From: Eshraghiella sp964405265
GTDB lineage: Bacteria > Bacillota > Clostridia > Lachnospirales > Lachnospiraceae
Reading direction: 5' to 3'
Length of the DNA stretch: 64,000 nt
Assembly: GCA_964405265.1 (NCBI GenBank)
Contig: CAYONC010000002.1
Coordinates: 1 to 64,000 of the forward strand
Below, piece after piece: positions 36,382 through 46,369 of this stretch; position 1 is the stretch's first letter; every line of letters starts with the position of its first letter. The position numbers and the translations under genes were made by a program. The notes beneath the pieces were generated by a model. The model was not told where the DNA came from and did no database searches. It saw nothing but the letters and a program-made list of their open reading frames with translations.

Positions 36382-36410
36382 ATTGTAACACAATAAAAAA
36401 AATTTTACAA
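36382..36410 (-). promoter_or_regulatory. Sigma-A-type promoter for codY
   Basis: Minus-strand TTGTAA (complement of 36405-36410) and TACAAT (complement of 36382-36387) are spaced by exactly 17 bases, in the gap between topA and codY. Both hexamers match four or five of six consensus bases. codY may also be read through from topA, since no terminator is seen between them. Confidence 0.6.
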
Positions 36411-36417
36411 TTATTTA

Positions 36418-38475
36418 TTACCTGTTTTCCACGTATCCGCATTCCTCGCCGGAGCATATATACCTGTTGCCCTTCTCAACGAGATAAGCTCCGCATTCAG
36501 GGCATTTTTTATCAACAGGCTTATTCCATGACATGAAACTGCACTCGTGATTTTCACATCCATAATATTTTCTGCCTTTTTTGGTTCTTAAAATAACCAC
36601 ATCGCCTCCGCATTCAGGGCATACGGCACCTGCCTTCTCAAGATACGGTTTGGTATTATGACATTCAGGGAAGCCCGGACAGGCAAGAAATTTTCCGTAC
36701 GGACCGTATTTTATAACCATGTTGCGTCCGCAGTTTTCGCATATAATGTCGGTTTTTTCATCCTCTATCGTGATGTTCTCAAGCTCCTTTTCGGCATTTT
36801 TCACTGCTTCATCAAGGTCAGGATAGAAATTCTCAACTACGGTCTTCCACTTAACGGAGCCCTCCTCAACCATGTCAAGAAGTGATTCCATATTGGCGGT
36901 AAAGCTCAAATCCACAATTGACGGGAATGATTTCTTCATAATGCCGTTGACGGCTTCTCCAAGTTCCGTCACAAACAGGTTCTTCTGTTCCTTGGTAACA
37001 TATCTTCTTGCCGTAATTGTACTGATGGTAGGTGCATATGTGGAAGGTCTGCCGATTCCCTGCTCCTCCATTGCCTTAACAAGTGAAGCCTCCGTATAAT
37101 GTGCCGGCGGCTGCGTAAAATGCTTTTTATTATCATAACGTTCAAGTGTAACTGCAGTGTCCGCATTAACTGATTTAAGCATTAAGCCCTCTGAGCGCTC
37201 ATCCTCATCAGACATATATACAAGGGTATATCCCTCCTTCTTCATGGATGATGCGGATACGCTGAAATGATATTTTCCCGCAGTAAGCTTCACATTGACC
37301 GTTTCATATACGGCGCCGGACATTCTGCTTGCGGTAAAACGCTTCCATATAAGCTGATACAGCTTAAACTGTTCTCCCGTAAGCGACCCCTTGATTTCCG
37401 ATGGTATAAGCCCAATGTCGGTAGGTCTTATTGCCTCATGGGCATCCTGTATCTTTTTTCCGGTTTTTCTGTCATTACCGTCATGTGAACAGTATTCCCC
37501 GCCATAGTTTTCCATGATGAATTTTTCAGCCATAAGGCGTGCCTCATCCGATATCCTTGTGGAATCCGTTCTGAGATATGATATAAGACCCACCGTTCCC
37601 TGTCCTTTTATGTCAACGCCTTCATACAGCTGCTGTGCAACACGCATGGTCTTCTGAGTGGAAAAATTAAGTGTCTTGGCAGCCTCCTGCTGAAGCGTGC
37701 TCGTGGTAAATGGAAGCGGTGCTTTTCTTGTTCTCTCGCCCCTCTTTACCTCGCTGATGACAAAGACTTCATTCTCAAGCTCCTTCATTATTGCATTAAC
37801 CTGCTCTTCAGAGGATATGACAGGTCTGCCTTCGTCCGTTCCCGTCAGCTTTGCCGTAACAGGCTTCTTCTCACCCTCTATGTTAAGAATGGCATCAATT
37901 GTCCAGTATTCTTCCTGAATGAAATTATTAATTTCTTCTTCCCTGTCGCATATCATCCTTAATGCAACCGACTGCACCCTTCCTGCTGACAGACCCCTCT
38001 TGACCTTGGCCCACAGAAGCGGACTTATTCTGTAACCCACCATTCTGTCAAGCATCCTTCTTGACTGCTGGGCGTATACAAGATTCATGTCTATCTTACG
38101 CGGATGCTTTATTGAAACCTTAACCGCATTTTTTGTAATTTCATTAAAGCTTATTCTGTTGACATCCTTTTCTTCTATATTAAGTGCCTGTGCAAGATGC
38201 CATGAAATTGCCTCTCCCTCACGGTCCGGGTCGGTTGCCAGATATACTTTGTCCGATTTTCTGACTAACTTGCGGAGACCTGACAGAATATCACCTTTTC
38301 CCCTGATTGTTATGTATTTCGGTTCGTAATCCGTATCCACTGCTATACCGAGCGTACTCTTTGGTAAATCCCTGACGTGTCCGTTGGAAGCAGCCACTTC
38401 ATAATTCGCTCCCAGAAATTTTTTTATGGTTCTGACCTTAGCAGGTGATTCCACAATCACAAGATATTTTGCCAT
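36418..38475 (-). CDS. topA: DNA topoisomerase I
   Basis: 685 residues: TOPRIM domain (VIVESPAKVRTIKKFLG at 6-22 and DPDREGE at 82-88), the type IA core with catalytic Tyr300 in SYLRTDST, and three C-terminal tetracysteine zinc ribbons (about 575-685: CENCGR, CPECGGD, CPECGAY with their partner Cys). It relaxes negative supercoils. It follows dprA by 18 bases, the usual Firmicutes order dprA-topA. Confidence 0.97.
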   Translation of the reverse strand: MAKYLVIVESPAKVRTIKKFLGANYEVAASNGHVRDLPKSTLGIAVDTDYEPKYITIRGKGDILSGLRKLVRKSDKVYLATDPDREGEAISWHLAQALNIEEKDVNRISFNEITKNAVKVSIKHPRKIDMNLVYAQQSRRMLDRMVGYRISPLLWAKVKRGLSAGRVQSVALRMICDREEEINNFIQEEYWTIDAILNIEGEKKPVTAKLTGTDEGRPVISSEEQVNAIMKELENEVFVISEVKRGERTRKAPLPFTTSTLQQEAAKTLNFSTQKTMRVAQQLYEGVDIKGQGTVGLISYLRTDSTRISDEARLMAEKFIMENYGGEYCSHDGNDRKTGKKIQDAHEAIRPTDIGLIPSEIKGSLTGEQFKLYQLIWKRFTASRMSGAVYETVNVKLTAGKYHFSVSASSMKKEGYTLVYMSDEDERSEGLMLKSVNADTAVTLERYDNKKHFTQPPAHYTEASLVKAMEEQGIGRPSTYAPTISTITARRYVTKEQKNLFVTELGEAVNGIMKKSFPSIVDLSFTANMESLLDMVEEGSVKWKTVVENFYPDLDEAVKNAEKELENITIEDEKTDIICENCGRNMVIKYGPYGKFLACPGFPECHNTKPYLEKAGAVCPECGGDVVILRTKKGRKYYGCENHECSFMSWNKPVDKKCPECGAYLVEKGNRYICSGEECGYVENR

Positions 38476-38493
38476 TAATGCCCTCCTTGAATC

Positions 38494-39579
38494 CTACCGG
38501 ACTCTCACATAAAAATTCTTACTTTTTTCCCTGATATATCCTTTCATTTCAAGGCTTATAAGCCCGCCTGCCGCTGTTGCGGCATCAAGCCCCGATTCCC
38601 TTATCAGCGACTCCATGCTTCGGGGAACAAAATCTAATAGTAGACTATACAACATTTTTTCTTCTCTTGCAAGTCTAATATTATTTTTATCATCCTCTGC
38701 CTGATTTACCGGTGCAAGCCCCAAATCCCTGAGAAGAGTGTCATAATCCGTTACCGGAAACGCTCCTTGTGCAATAAGTCTGTTGCTGCCTTTTCCCGTA
38801 ACATCACATATTCTTGAAGGAACGGCATATACTGACCGGTTCTGTTCAAGTGCATATGCCGCCGTTATCAGTGAACCGCTTTTTTCACCTGCTTCAACGA
38901 CAATTACGGCATCACTCAATCCGCTGATTATACGGTTTCTTGCCGGGAACATTCCGGGACACGGAACCGTACCGGGAGGATACTCTGAAATAATACAGCC
39001 GTTATTTATAATTTCCATATATAAATTATAGTTTCCTGCCGGATAACACTTATCCGTCCCTCCGGCGAGAACCGCGCAGGTATTCCCTCCGGCGTACAGC
39101 GTTCCCCTGTGTGCCGCACTGTCAATTCCCAATGCAAGACCGCTGATTACGGAAGCACCGGCTTTTGCAAGCAGTGAGCCCAATTCCGTTGCAACGCTTT
39201 CACCGTATCCAGAACATCTTCTTGACCCTACCACTGCAATTACGGGACGTTCATTGTTAGGAAGTCTGCCGCTGTAATACAGTATGAAAGGTTTGTCATA
39301 TATTTCGCTCAGCCTTGAAGGATATTCTTTTTCTCCCGGAAATACAAATCTCACGCCTTCCGCTGTTTTCTTTCCGTAATCCTCAAAAATTCTCTGTCTG
39401 TATTCCCGTGATGAAATCCATTCCGCCTGTCTCCCGGATATTCCCTGTATCTGCATAAGTTCTTTCTTATCTGCACATGATACGTTTTCAGGATTATCAT
39501 ATACTGCCATGAGCTTTCTTATACAGGCATTGCCTACTCCCTGCAGATTATTAATCCAATACCAGTATTTTCTGTCCAT
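38494..39579 (-). CDS. dprA: DNA processing protein DprA (Smf)
   Basis: 361 residues: an N-terminal helical (SAM/HhH-like) region, the Rossmann-type DprA domain (about 65-280: VVGSRRCSGYGE, GLALGIDSAAHRGTL, AVLAGGTDKCYP, EYPPGTVPCPGMFPARNRIISGL by parts) and a C-terminal winged helix (about 295-361). DprA loads RecA on incoming single-stranded DNA during transformation. ATG 39579 follows GAGGCGG and stands seven bases after the yifB stop; the longer frame to 39615 overlaps yifB. Confidence 0.95.
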   Translation of the reverse strand: MDRKYWYWINNLQGVGNACIRKLMAVYDNPENVSCADKKELMQIQGISGRQAEWISSREYRQRIFEDYGKKTAEGVRFVFPGEKEYPSRLSEIYDKPFILYYSGRLPNNERPVIAVVGSRRCSGYGESVATELGSLLAKAGASVISGLALGIDSAAHRGTLYAGGNTCAVLAGGTDKCYPAGNYNLYMEIINNGCIISEYPPGTVPCPGMFPARNRIISGLSDAVIVVEAGEKSGSLITAAYALEQNRSVYAVPSRICDVTGKGSNRLIAQGAFPVTDYDTLLRDLGLAPVNQAEDDKNNIRLAREEKMLYSLLLDFVPRSMESLIRESGLDAATAAGGLISLEMKGYIREKSKNFYVRVR

Positions 39580-39586
39580 ATCCGCC

Positions 39587-41083
39587 TCACACCATTCTGT
39601 ATGCCAATGCCTCATATATATGACATTCCTCTATTTTCTCACTTTTTTCAATGTCCGCTATGGTTCTTCCGACCTTCATTATCCTGTAACACGCCCTTGC
39701 CGATAAGTCATATTTCTCATATGCATATTTCAAAAGTCTGTCCGCATCCACGGTCATTACACAGTATTTTGTAATAAGAGCGTCATCAATCCGTGAATTG
39801 AGGGAAAAAGAACATCCTCTGTATCTCTCCTTCTGGGCCTCCATGGCTTTTGCAACGGCACGCTTCATGTATTCACCCGTATATTCATCCATGTCATTGC
39901 CGCTTAAATCGTCATATGAGGATTTTGTAACCTGAATACACATATCAATCCTGTCCTTCACCGCTTTATTAATTTTCCCGTAATATCTGCGCACCTCACT
40001 TTCCCTGCAGCGGCACTTTTCCATGTCGGGATAATATCCGCAGCCGCACGGATTCATTGCCGCAACAAGCATAAAATCCGCCGGATATTCATATGAATAT
40101 CCTCTGCGTATTATACTTATGCGATGTTTTTCAAGAGGGATCCGCAGAGAATCAAGCACGGAGGGTTCAAAGAGATTGAACTCATCAAGATAGAGTATGC
40201 CTTTGTCTGCAAGACTTATTTCACCGGGCACCGGCACGCAGCCGCCTCCCGTCATGCCTGAACGTGAAATTGAATGATGCGGCAGCCTGAACGGTCTTGA
40301 TATGGTATGATTAAAACCGTCCATGTACTTTCCCGCAATACTGTAAACTGCCATAAGCTTTATAAGCTCATCCCTGTCCGGTTCAGGCAGAATACCCGGA
40401 ATACATGACGCCAGTGCCGTTTTACCGCTTCCCGGCGGACCTATCAGAAGAAGATTGTGCATTGAGGCAGCTGCAATAAGTGCCGCCCTTTTCGTTCCCC
40501 TCTGACCTTTTATTTCCGAAAAATCCCTGTGTTCTGTATGTGCCGGAACCTGAGTCCGTATTATATGCGGTGCAGGGCATGCTCCGTTAATCACATCCGC
40601 ACACTGTGCCAGTGAGCTTACAGCCGATATTCTGACACCTGATACCACGGATGCCTCAGCAGCATTCTTTTCAGGCACAATGCACCGTGAAATCCCGTTT
40701 TCCTTAGCACACATAACCATGGGAAGAATACCCCTGACGGGATTGATTCTTCCGTCAAGACCAAGCTCACCCGCACAGAACACCGGTTCACTAAGCCTTA
40801 TGTGTCCTGTTGAGGCAAGTATTGACAACGCCATTGCAAGGTCATAATGTGAGCCTTCCTTCCTTATGCTCACCGGTGTCAGATTAACTGTTATTCTTGA
40901 TGGATTAATTTTGAATCCGGAATTTCTGATGGCAATTCTTATACGGTCCTTCGCTTCTCTCGCCGTAGTTCCAAGATTGCCCGTAAGTTCAAATACAGGA
41001 ATACCCGGTGCAACATCCGCTTCCGATTCAGTCAGTGCCGCCGTCATACCCTGCATGGATACTGAATATATTCTGTCAGTCAT
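39587..41083 (-). CDS. YifB/ComM family Mg-chelatase-like AAA+ ATPase
   Basis: 498 residues: an N-terminal Lon-protease-like S5 fold domain (about 15-160), an AAA+ core with Walker A GPPGSGKTALAS near 213-224 and Walker B ILYLDEFN, the zinc-ribbon-like NPCGCGYYPD-CRC segment (about 345-370) and a C-terminal lid with RACYRIMKVGRTIADIE. In Gram-negatives ComM is a branch-migration helicase of natural transformation. It heads yifB-dprA-topA-codY. The call as a family member is firm; the ComM function in Firmicutes is inference. Confidence 0.93.
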   Translation of the reverse strand: MTDRIYSVSMQGMTAALTESEADVAPGIPVFELTGNLGTTAREAKDRIRIAIRNSGFKINPSRITVNLTPVSIRKEGSHYDLAMALSILASTGHIRLSEPVFCAGELGLDGRINPVRGILPMVMCAKENGISRCIVPEKNAAEASVVSGVRISAVSSLAQCADVINGACPAPHIIRTQVPAHTEHRDFSEIKGQRGTKRAALIAAASMHNLLLIGPPGSGKTALASCIPGILPEPDRDELIKLMAVYSIAGKYMDGFNHTISRPFRLPHHSISRSGMTGGGCVPVPGEISLADKGILYLDEFNLFEPSVLDSLRIPLEKHRISIIRRGYSYEYPADFMLVAAMNPCGCGYYPDMEKCRCRESEVRRYYGKINKAVKDRIDMCIQVTKSSYDDLSGNDMDEYTGEYMKRAVAKAMEAQKERYRGCSFSLNSRIDDALITKYCVMTVDADRLLKYAYEKYDLSARACYRIMKVGRTIADIEKSEKIEECHIYEALAYRMV

Positions 41084-41146
41084 AGATACCTCCGATATAC
41101 CGGAAGCAGTACAATGTATAATTAAGACTTTATAAGCATATCACAT

Positions 41147-41175
41147 AATTTAAAATTATAAAAGCTTTTTTTCAA
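41147..41175 (-). promoter_or_regulatory. Candidate promoter for yifB-dprA-topA
   Basis: Minus-strand TTGAAA (complement of 41170-41175) and TAAATT (complement of 41147-41152) are 17 bases apart, just past the terminator of the preceding gene. Surrounding DNA is very AT-rich, so other -10 choices exist. Confidence 0.4.
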
Positions 41176-41181
41176 ACGGAC

Positions 41182-41221
41182 AAAAATACCCGTTACGGAA
41201 TATTTCCGTAACGGGTATTTT
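41182..41221 (-). terminator. Strong terminator at the end of the pilus cluster
   Basis: An 18-bp perfect inverted repeat (41183-41200 with 41204-41221; central part CGTTACGGAA) with a three-base loop begins 11 bases after the stop of the giant exported protein. On the minus strand the stem ends in TATTTTTG. The long GC-containing stem makes this the cleanest transcript end in the window. Confidence 0.93.
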
Positions 41222-41231
41222 AATTTACTGC

Positions 41232-44200
41232 TTAATCAAGGTCATACAAATCCTGCTGCATTACCGTAGCAGTACTTGAACCCATTGCTCCGTATGAATC
41301 TGCTGCTTCAAAATAAAGCTTTACCGTTCCGTTGGTAAGATAATAATTGTAGCAGTCCCTCATATTATTCATATCATCCGTTGTATAAATCATTCCCGCA
41401 TTTTTGTTATCCGTATACGGATTACAGATATAGAATGAGTTTTTCTCGCCATTTAATAACAGGTTGGATGTACCGTACTTATAATGAAGAAGTCTCTGCT
41501 TATTGCCATCTGCATCAACCCAATATACATTGCCCTCCTCAAATCGTCCTATTCTTTCCTTAATGGCAGCCTCATATGCTTCATCACTTGCATAATCCGA
41601 ACGTGAAATCATGCTTTCAATCATGCTTCTTGTTGCAAGGTCAGTATCATATGCAACAAATTCGACCTTCAATGCCGTATTAATATCATCAACATATATG
41701 ATATATTCATTGGAATCCGATACCTTGGATGCATTAAGTATGTTAAGCGTAGGAACATAGTTACCCGCAACGGCAGCCTTAATAAGCGTATTAAGGAAGA
41801 GCTTATGCTCACTTGCCTTATTCATCGTAGAGTGTCCGGCACCCGAATATGTAATGTTACCTTTAGAATATATATAATAGTTGGTATCGGCATCATATCT
41901 GTTATCACCGTTATATGTTCCGCTACTTCCCGTAAGGGTATACCATACCACTACTTCCTCATCATCAAGGTCAAGGTCATAATACTGTGCATGGGTTGAA
42001 GCAACCTCAATCTGACCGCTGCTGTCTGCCGTCTTAAACGGATACAGCGTTACCTGTCCCTCGTTAATCTCCATGGCTTTCGTGGTTGTCATGGTACTTG
42101 TGGAATTCTTAATGCTTTCATATCCCAATGCATTTTTATTAGGCAGCAGTACCTTGCTGTCCCTCTGGCTTGCAGTAACGGAAAAAGCATCACCGCTCTT
42201 GCGCGCGTTACGGTAGAGATGCCATGTTGACCAGCCCTGTATCTCATATATATATGTACCGTCTGCTTTCATAGGAACCTTGGTATCGAATGTATTCGCA
42301 CCCGGTCTTGCGGTTATTGTGGTAACGCCATATTTATCCATACCTGCAAGTCCTCTTAACATTCTTGTAAGGTCTACCGCACCCTTGCTTCCTGTCGCTC
42401 CGGTATAAGGCGTTCCGTTTTTGACATATATGTTGTAGTTAACATTATTGGTGAATATAATTGTATCATGTGACAGCAGGAAGGATTTACCCTTGGCTTC
42501 ATGGTCTATGATACATGTAAGTGCACCATTATCATCAGATATGTCCTGGCCTCCGAATGAATCGTAGAACCCTATTGCAACCATATCATACCCGTTTTCA
42601 CGAAGATAATTATTCTCACTTTCATAATCTCCTGCAACATACTTCTTGCCGTTCTCAAATCGACTCTCATAATCATCTGTTGTCATTATATCGATTACCA
42701 TTTTGTAGCCGGTTCTCTTGGTAACCGCATCCATGTAGCCTTTGAAGGTTGCTCCTGTCATGTCAAGCTGATTCTTGCCGATGCCAGGACAAATCTGAAG
42801 TACCTTGACAACCTTATATGTATCCTTATCGGCTCTTACAGGAATATATCCGTCTTTTACCATACGGTCAACTGCCGTATATCCGTTTCCGTCTCCCAGG
42901 TCTGCATATTCCTTAATCTGTACACGCCATGCGAACATTCCGATGTACTCTTCAGGCACCTCTATCTTAATTTCGGTATTAATAAGATACTGTCCGTCTG
43001 AAGCAATAATTTCATTGTAGTAAAACAGCTCATTTTCATCATTTGTCGTAGGCTCATCATTATACATGCCGTCTGTATTCTTGTCATTAATAAGATATAT
43101 TGCATATTTATGACCCGGTGTTGCCGTAAATGTAACATTATATACAAAATCCTCCGGTTTTTCTACAACACTCGAATATGCCATAAGGCCCTTATGATTG
43201 CTTTCATTCCATGCAGCTTCAGCTCCCGAAGACGTAACCTCACTGTACGGTTTTCCGTAATATGCTTCAATATCCGCCTTATATTCAGCTTCATTATTGA
43301 TATATGTAAGCTCCGGCACATCATACCTTCCGGAGCCGCGGATATAATCCACATCACAGCTTACTATTTCAAGCTCATAGCTGTTAAGCTGAGATAAAAG
43401 GCTGTCATACATATTGAACTGTGACATGGTCTCATCAAGACCTGCCGTATTGCTTACAAAATAATACATATTGGAGGTAGGATATACCATTCCTCCCTTT
43501 TTCTTATAATAATCATCAACGCAGTGATAAATATTGTCGCTCATGATTACGGGATTACCGTTCTTAACAAACTCTATAAGTTCCTCTTTCTTGCGGCTGA
43601 TAAGATTATTATCCGAAAATCTCGCGTTGCCAAGCTGATGGGTATAATCCTTAATTCCGTATTTTAATGCATCCGCAACGGCATAATATTCATCCGTTCC
43701 GCTGTAAAGCGCATTATATATGAGCGGTGACCACATGCTCTTTATGCCTATTGAAAAGAGCTTCTTCTCATCCTTTCCGATATTTGTGGTCTTAGGATAT
43801 GTAAGTTTAGTCCAGTTTTGATCATTCGTTCTGAATTTCGTAACTTTCTCATATTCTTCAGGCAGTATTCCCACAAGTGACCTGTCAACCTTCACAAGAT
43901 CACCGTATGCAAGATATACATATCCGTCAAGCTCCGTATCATTGTAAATCGTGGTATTGGTCTTAAGACCCGTACTGTCCTTATATAATGATGTTCCGTC
44001 AGTAACGGTTACAACCGCCTCATCATAGTTTTCACCTATATATATTATGTCATATGTGGACAGCAGATCTTCTCGCATTCCGTTAAACTGATCTATCGTC
44101 ATGTTGGAAAACTCTATAATCTTATTGACATAATTATACTGTGTTTCAGATCCGTCGGTTCTTGTGTAGCATCTTATCTTCAACGCCCTTGCAAAAGCCA

Positions 44201-45686
44201 TGATGTTATTAATGTTTTCTGTCTTTTTGCTGCCGGTCATACCTGCAACCATGTACGAGAAATCATTCTGTGGCTGAAGCTCCAGTACCTTAACCGTATC
44301 CGTGTTATTTTCTTCAGAACCGAATAGATATCGAAGCGGAGCATCCAGATAATACCTGCTGTCACTTTCCGGTATTACGCCCCTGTTGACAACCGTTTTT
44401 GATGTATCCTTCTCCTGCGTGGCGTTAACACTTCCGTAACCCCTGCCTGTATTGTACATTCCGTAATTATTGTAGTCCACGCATGAGGTTCTGTATACAA
44501 AATTGCTTAAATAATCACACGAATAATTACTGAGTGATTCCACTTTAAAGAACGGAACATTGTTATCGTCCCATGTCTTGTATTCTACTCCATTGCTGAT
44601 GTATGCTGCCGTCTGGACACCGTAGGAATTTACATAATCAGTCCCGGTAGCCATGCCATCAAGAACCGTTTCATAATACATTGATGCACCGCTGTATACG
44701 GCATCCGGTTCATTGGATGTCTTCATAAGAATTGCCATAAGCTTGTATATGTTGGAATCCTTCTTAAGCACCGACTGCTTATAATCTATGATTACGGGAA
44801 TCGGATTTACAATGCTGTTGGTGGTTCCCGTATACTCATTGCCCTCATATATCTTCCTTACAAGAGCGTCAACCATATTCCATGACATGTCGCACTGAAC
44901 CATTGCTCCGGCTGAATTACGGATATATCCGTTGTATCCTACATTATTTCTGTCACTGCCCTTATATTCGGTACTTCCCGAAGCATCCGAATATACACCG
45001 AGACCTACGGATGTTGACGTGCCCGATTTAAACTGTGCAATATTGCTCTTACCGTCTATATAGCTGTTAAACAGAGCCGTATCTGCGGATTCCGCACCTG
45101 ATGATATATACACAAGGCTTACGCCTTCCAAATCTTCTTCCGTAAGCTCAGCCGCCGTAACGGAGCGTACCTCAGTATGGCTGTTAATATATTCAAACAA
45201 TTCCGGATCGGTGATTCCGTCAAGAAATTCTTCCAGGAAAAAATTCGGATATTCAACATTATATTCATTCGTAAGGGCGTTATATGTGATATAGAAAGGA
45301 TGCTCCCTGGTACCGCTCATTGCAGCCTTAACGGTCGTTACGTGTGAAAGCGTGGAAACCGTATAATCAGCCTTCAAAAGATTATAAAAAGTCTTCTTAT
45401 TGGTCTCAAGAACATTCGTTACCTTGTCGGTTCCGCACAGAATATCCATGATTCCGGCATATTTATACGGTACTATTTCAAGTATTACAAGCTTTCCTTC
45501 CTTAGCCATTATATTCTGAAGAATGTTAGTCTTGTCCTCATACCGGATAATGGTTTCTCCGTTATCCGCAACAACTGCCGCCGACACGTCTGCAGATTTA
45601 TCCTTCGTGAAAAAAACTGCCGATATTCCTGCCGCAAGTGCCACGCACAATATTCCCAACAAAACTCTTTTTGCCACTGTTTTCAT
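41232..45686 (-). CDS. Giant exported protein, DUF5057-like, of the type IV pilus cluster
   Basis: 1484 residues. A Lys/Arg start and a hydrophobic segment (about 8-26) form a signal peptide or anchor; the rest is extracytoplasmic. I see three copies of an alpha/beta module that opens with a V-L-E/Q-I/L-x-P strand: LVILEIVP (67-74), VKVLELQP (465-472) and VKVLQICP (960-967). The module then reaches a strand such as YDIIYIGE (545-552) or YDMVAIGF (1033-1040) and a G-x-x-x-x-L/M-S-D/H element (710-717, 1066-1074). Residues about 845-930 look like an Ig-type domain with a Ca-loop-like DKNTDG (868-873). The opening resembles DUF5057 proteins of Lachnospiraceae, from memory. It ends the pil operon behind four minor-prepilin-like genes, so a pilus-tip or surface role is likely; it has no prepilin cleavage motif itself. 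Confidence 0.75.
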   Translation of the reverse strand: MKTVAKRVLLGILCVALAAGISAVFFTKDKSADVSAAVVADNGETIIRYEDKTNILQNIMAKEGKLVILEIVPYKYAGIMDILCGTDKVTNVLETNKKTFYNLLKADYTVSTLSHVTTVKAAMSGTREHPFYITYNALTNEYNVEYPNFFLEEFLDGITDPELFEYINSHTEVRSVTAAELTEEDLEGVSLVYISSGAESADTALFNSYIDGKSNIAQFKSGTSTSVGLGVYSDASGSTEYKGSDRNNVGYNGYIRNSAGAMVQCDMSWNMVDALVRKIYEGNEYTGTTNSIVNPIPVIIDYKQSVLKKDSNIYKLMAILMKTSNEPDAVYSGASMYYETVLDGMATGTDYVNSYGVQTAAYISNGVEYKTWDDNNVPFFKVESLSNYSCDYLSNFVYRTSCVDYNNYGMYNTGRGYGSVNATQEKDTSKTVVNRGVIPESDSRYYLDAPLRYLFGSEENNTDTVKVLELQPQNDFSYMVAGMTGSKKTENINNIMAFARALKIRCYTRTDGSETQYNYVNKIIEFSNMTIDQFNGMREDLLSTYDIIYIGENYDEAVVTVTDGTSLYKDSTGLKTNTTIYNDTELDGYVYLAYGDLVKVDRSLVGILPEEYEKVTKFRTNDQNWTKLTYPKTTNIGKDEKKLFSIGIKSMWSPLIYNALYSGTDEYYAVADALKYGIKDYTHQLGNARFSDNNLISRKKEELIEFVKNGNPVIMSDNIYHCVDDYYKKKGGMVYPTSNMYYFVSNTAGLDETMSQFNMYDSLLSQLNSYELEIVSCDVDYIRGSGRYDVPELTYINNEAEYKADIEAYYGKPYSEVTSSGAEAAWNESNHKGLMAYSSVVEKPEDFVYNVTFTATPGHKYAIYLINDKNTDGMYNDEPTTNDENELFYYNEIIASDGQYLINTEIKIEVPEEYIGMFAWRVQIKEYADLGDGNGYTAVDRMVKDGYIPVRADKDTYKVVKVLQICPGIGKNQLDMTGATFKGYMDAVTKRTGYKMVIDIMTTDDYESRFENGKKYVAGDYESENNYLRENGYDMVAIGFYDSFGGQDISDDNGALTCIIDHEAKGKSFLLSHDTIIFTNNVNYNIYVKNGTPYTGATGSKGAVDLTRMLRGLAGMDKYGVTTITARPGANTFDTKVPMKADGTYIYEIQGWSTWHLYRNARKSGDAFSVTASQRDSKVLLPNKNALGYESIKNSTSTMTTTKAMEINEGQVTLYPFKTADSSGQIEVASTHAQYYDLDLDDEEVVVWYTLTGSSGTYNGDNRYDADTNYYIYSKGNITYSGAGHSTMNKASEHKLFLNTLIKAAVAGNYVPTLNILNASKVSDSNEYIIYVDDINTALKVEFVAYDTDLATRSMIESMISRSDYASDEAYEAAIKERIGRFEEGNVYWVDADGNKQRLLHYKYGTSNLLLNGEKNSFYICNPYTDNKNAGMIYTTDDMNNMRDCYNYYLTNGTVKLYFEAADSYGAMGSSTATVMQQDLYDLD

Positions 45687-45706
45687 AAAACCGTTTCCTC
45701 CTTAAT

Positions 45707-46357
45707 TCACGACGTTTCCTGTACCGACAATATATTATTCTCGCCCTTTATATATTCCAGATCGCCAAGCTTCATTCCTTCTATTACATTTCTGAGTTTG
45801 ATAATCCTTGTTGATGAACGGCTCTCCTTATTATCGGTAAGCTTAATCTCAAGATTAAGAATCAGAGGCTGACTGTATCCGCCTGTTGAGAGCTTACAGC
45901 TGTCATCAATGCTCAATCTCATGAATGACACATGCTTCGAATATGCATAGCCCTCCTTATCGGTATCGGATATTCCGTCGCCATTAACCACGTCATAGAT
46001 ATAGAGCGGATTATCACTGCTCCATATTATATCCCTTTCCGTACCTTTTCCCGGCTGTACAAACTTTCCCGTATCCGGATCCGTCCTGCCCGTAAGTATC
46101 CTGAATGTCACGCCGGAAGCGACATTCTTCAACTGAAGATAATCAGCCTCCTGAAGTGAATCCACTATAATATCGGACAGCTCCTGCATCTCATTCTGTA
46201 GATTAATGGATGTGCTCTGCCTGTTGAAAAATCTGGTTCCCTGAGTAATAAAAGCAACTATTATCAGTATTACAACCGAGCTGACAGCCAGTGCAACCAA
46301 CACCTCTGCAAGAGAAAAGCCCTTATTCAGTTTAATTTTGTCAAAAATTTTTCTCAT
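45707..46357 (-). CDS. Minor prepilin, PilW/ComGF-like
   Basis: 216 residues. A class III signal K-G/FSLAEVLVALA (cleavage after Gly13, Glu at +5) and a hydrophobic helix to about residue 35 are followed by a helical spine with RFFNRQSTSINLQNEMQELSDIIVDS, characteristic of PilW/PilJ-type minor pilins, and a beta-rich head. It should be cut by PilD and placed in the pilus initiation complex. It lies 12 bases after the GspH-like gene and 20 before the giant protein gene. Confidence 0.85.
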   Translation of the reverse strand: MRKIFDKIKLNKGFSLAEVLVALAVSSVVILIIVAFITQGTRFFNRQSTSINLQNEMQELSDIIVDSLQEADYLQLKNVASGVTFRILTGRTDPDTGKFVQPGKGTERDIIWSSDNPLYIYDVVNGDGISDTDKEGYAYSKHVSFMRLSIDDSCKLSTGGYSQPLILNLEIKLTDNKESRSSTRIIKLRNVIEGMKLGDLEYIKGENNILSVQETS

Positions 46358-46369
46358 ATATATGCCTCA

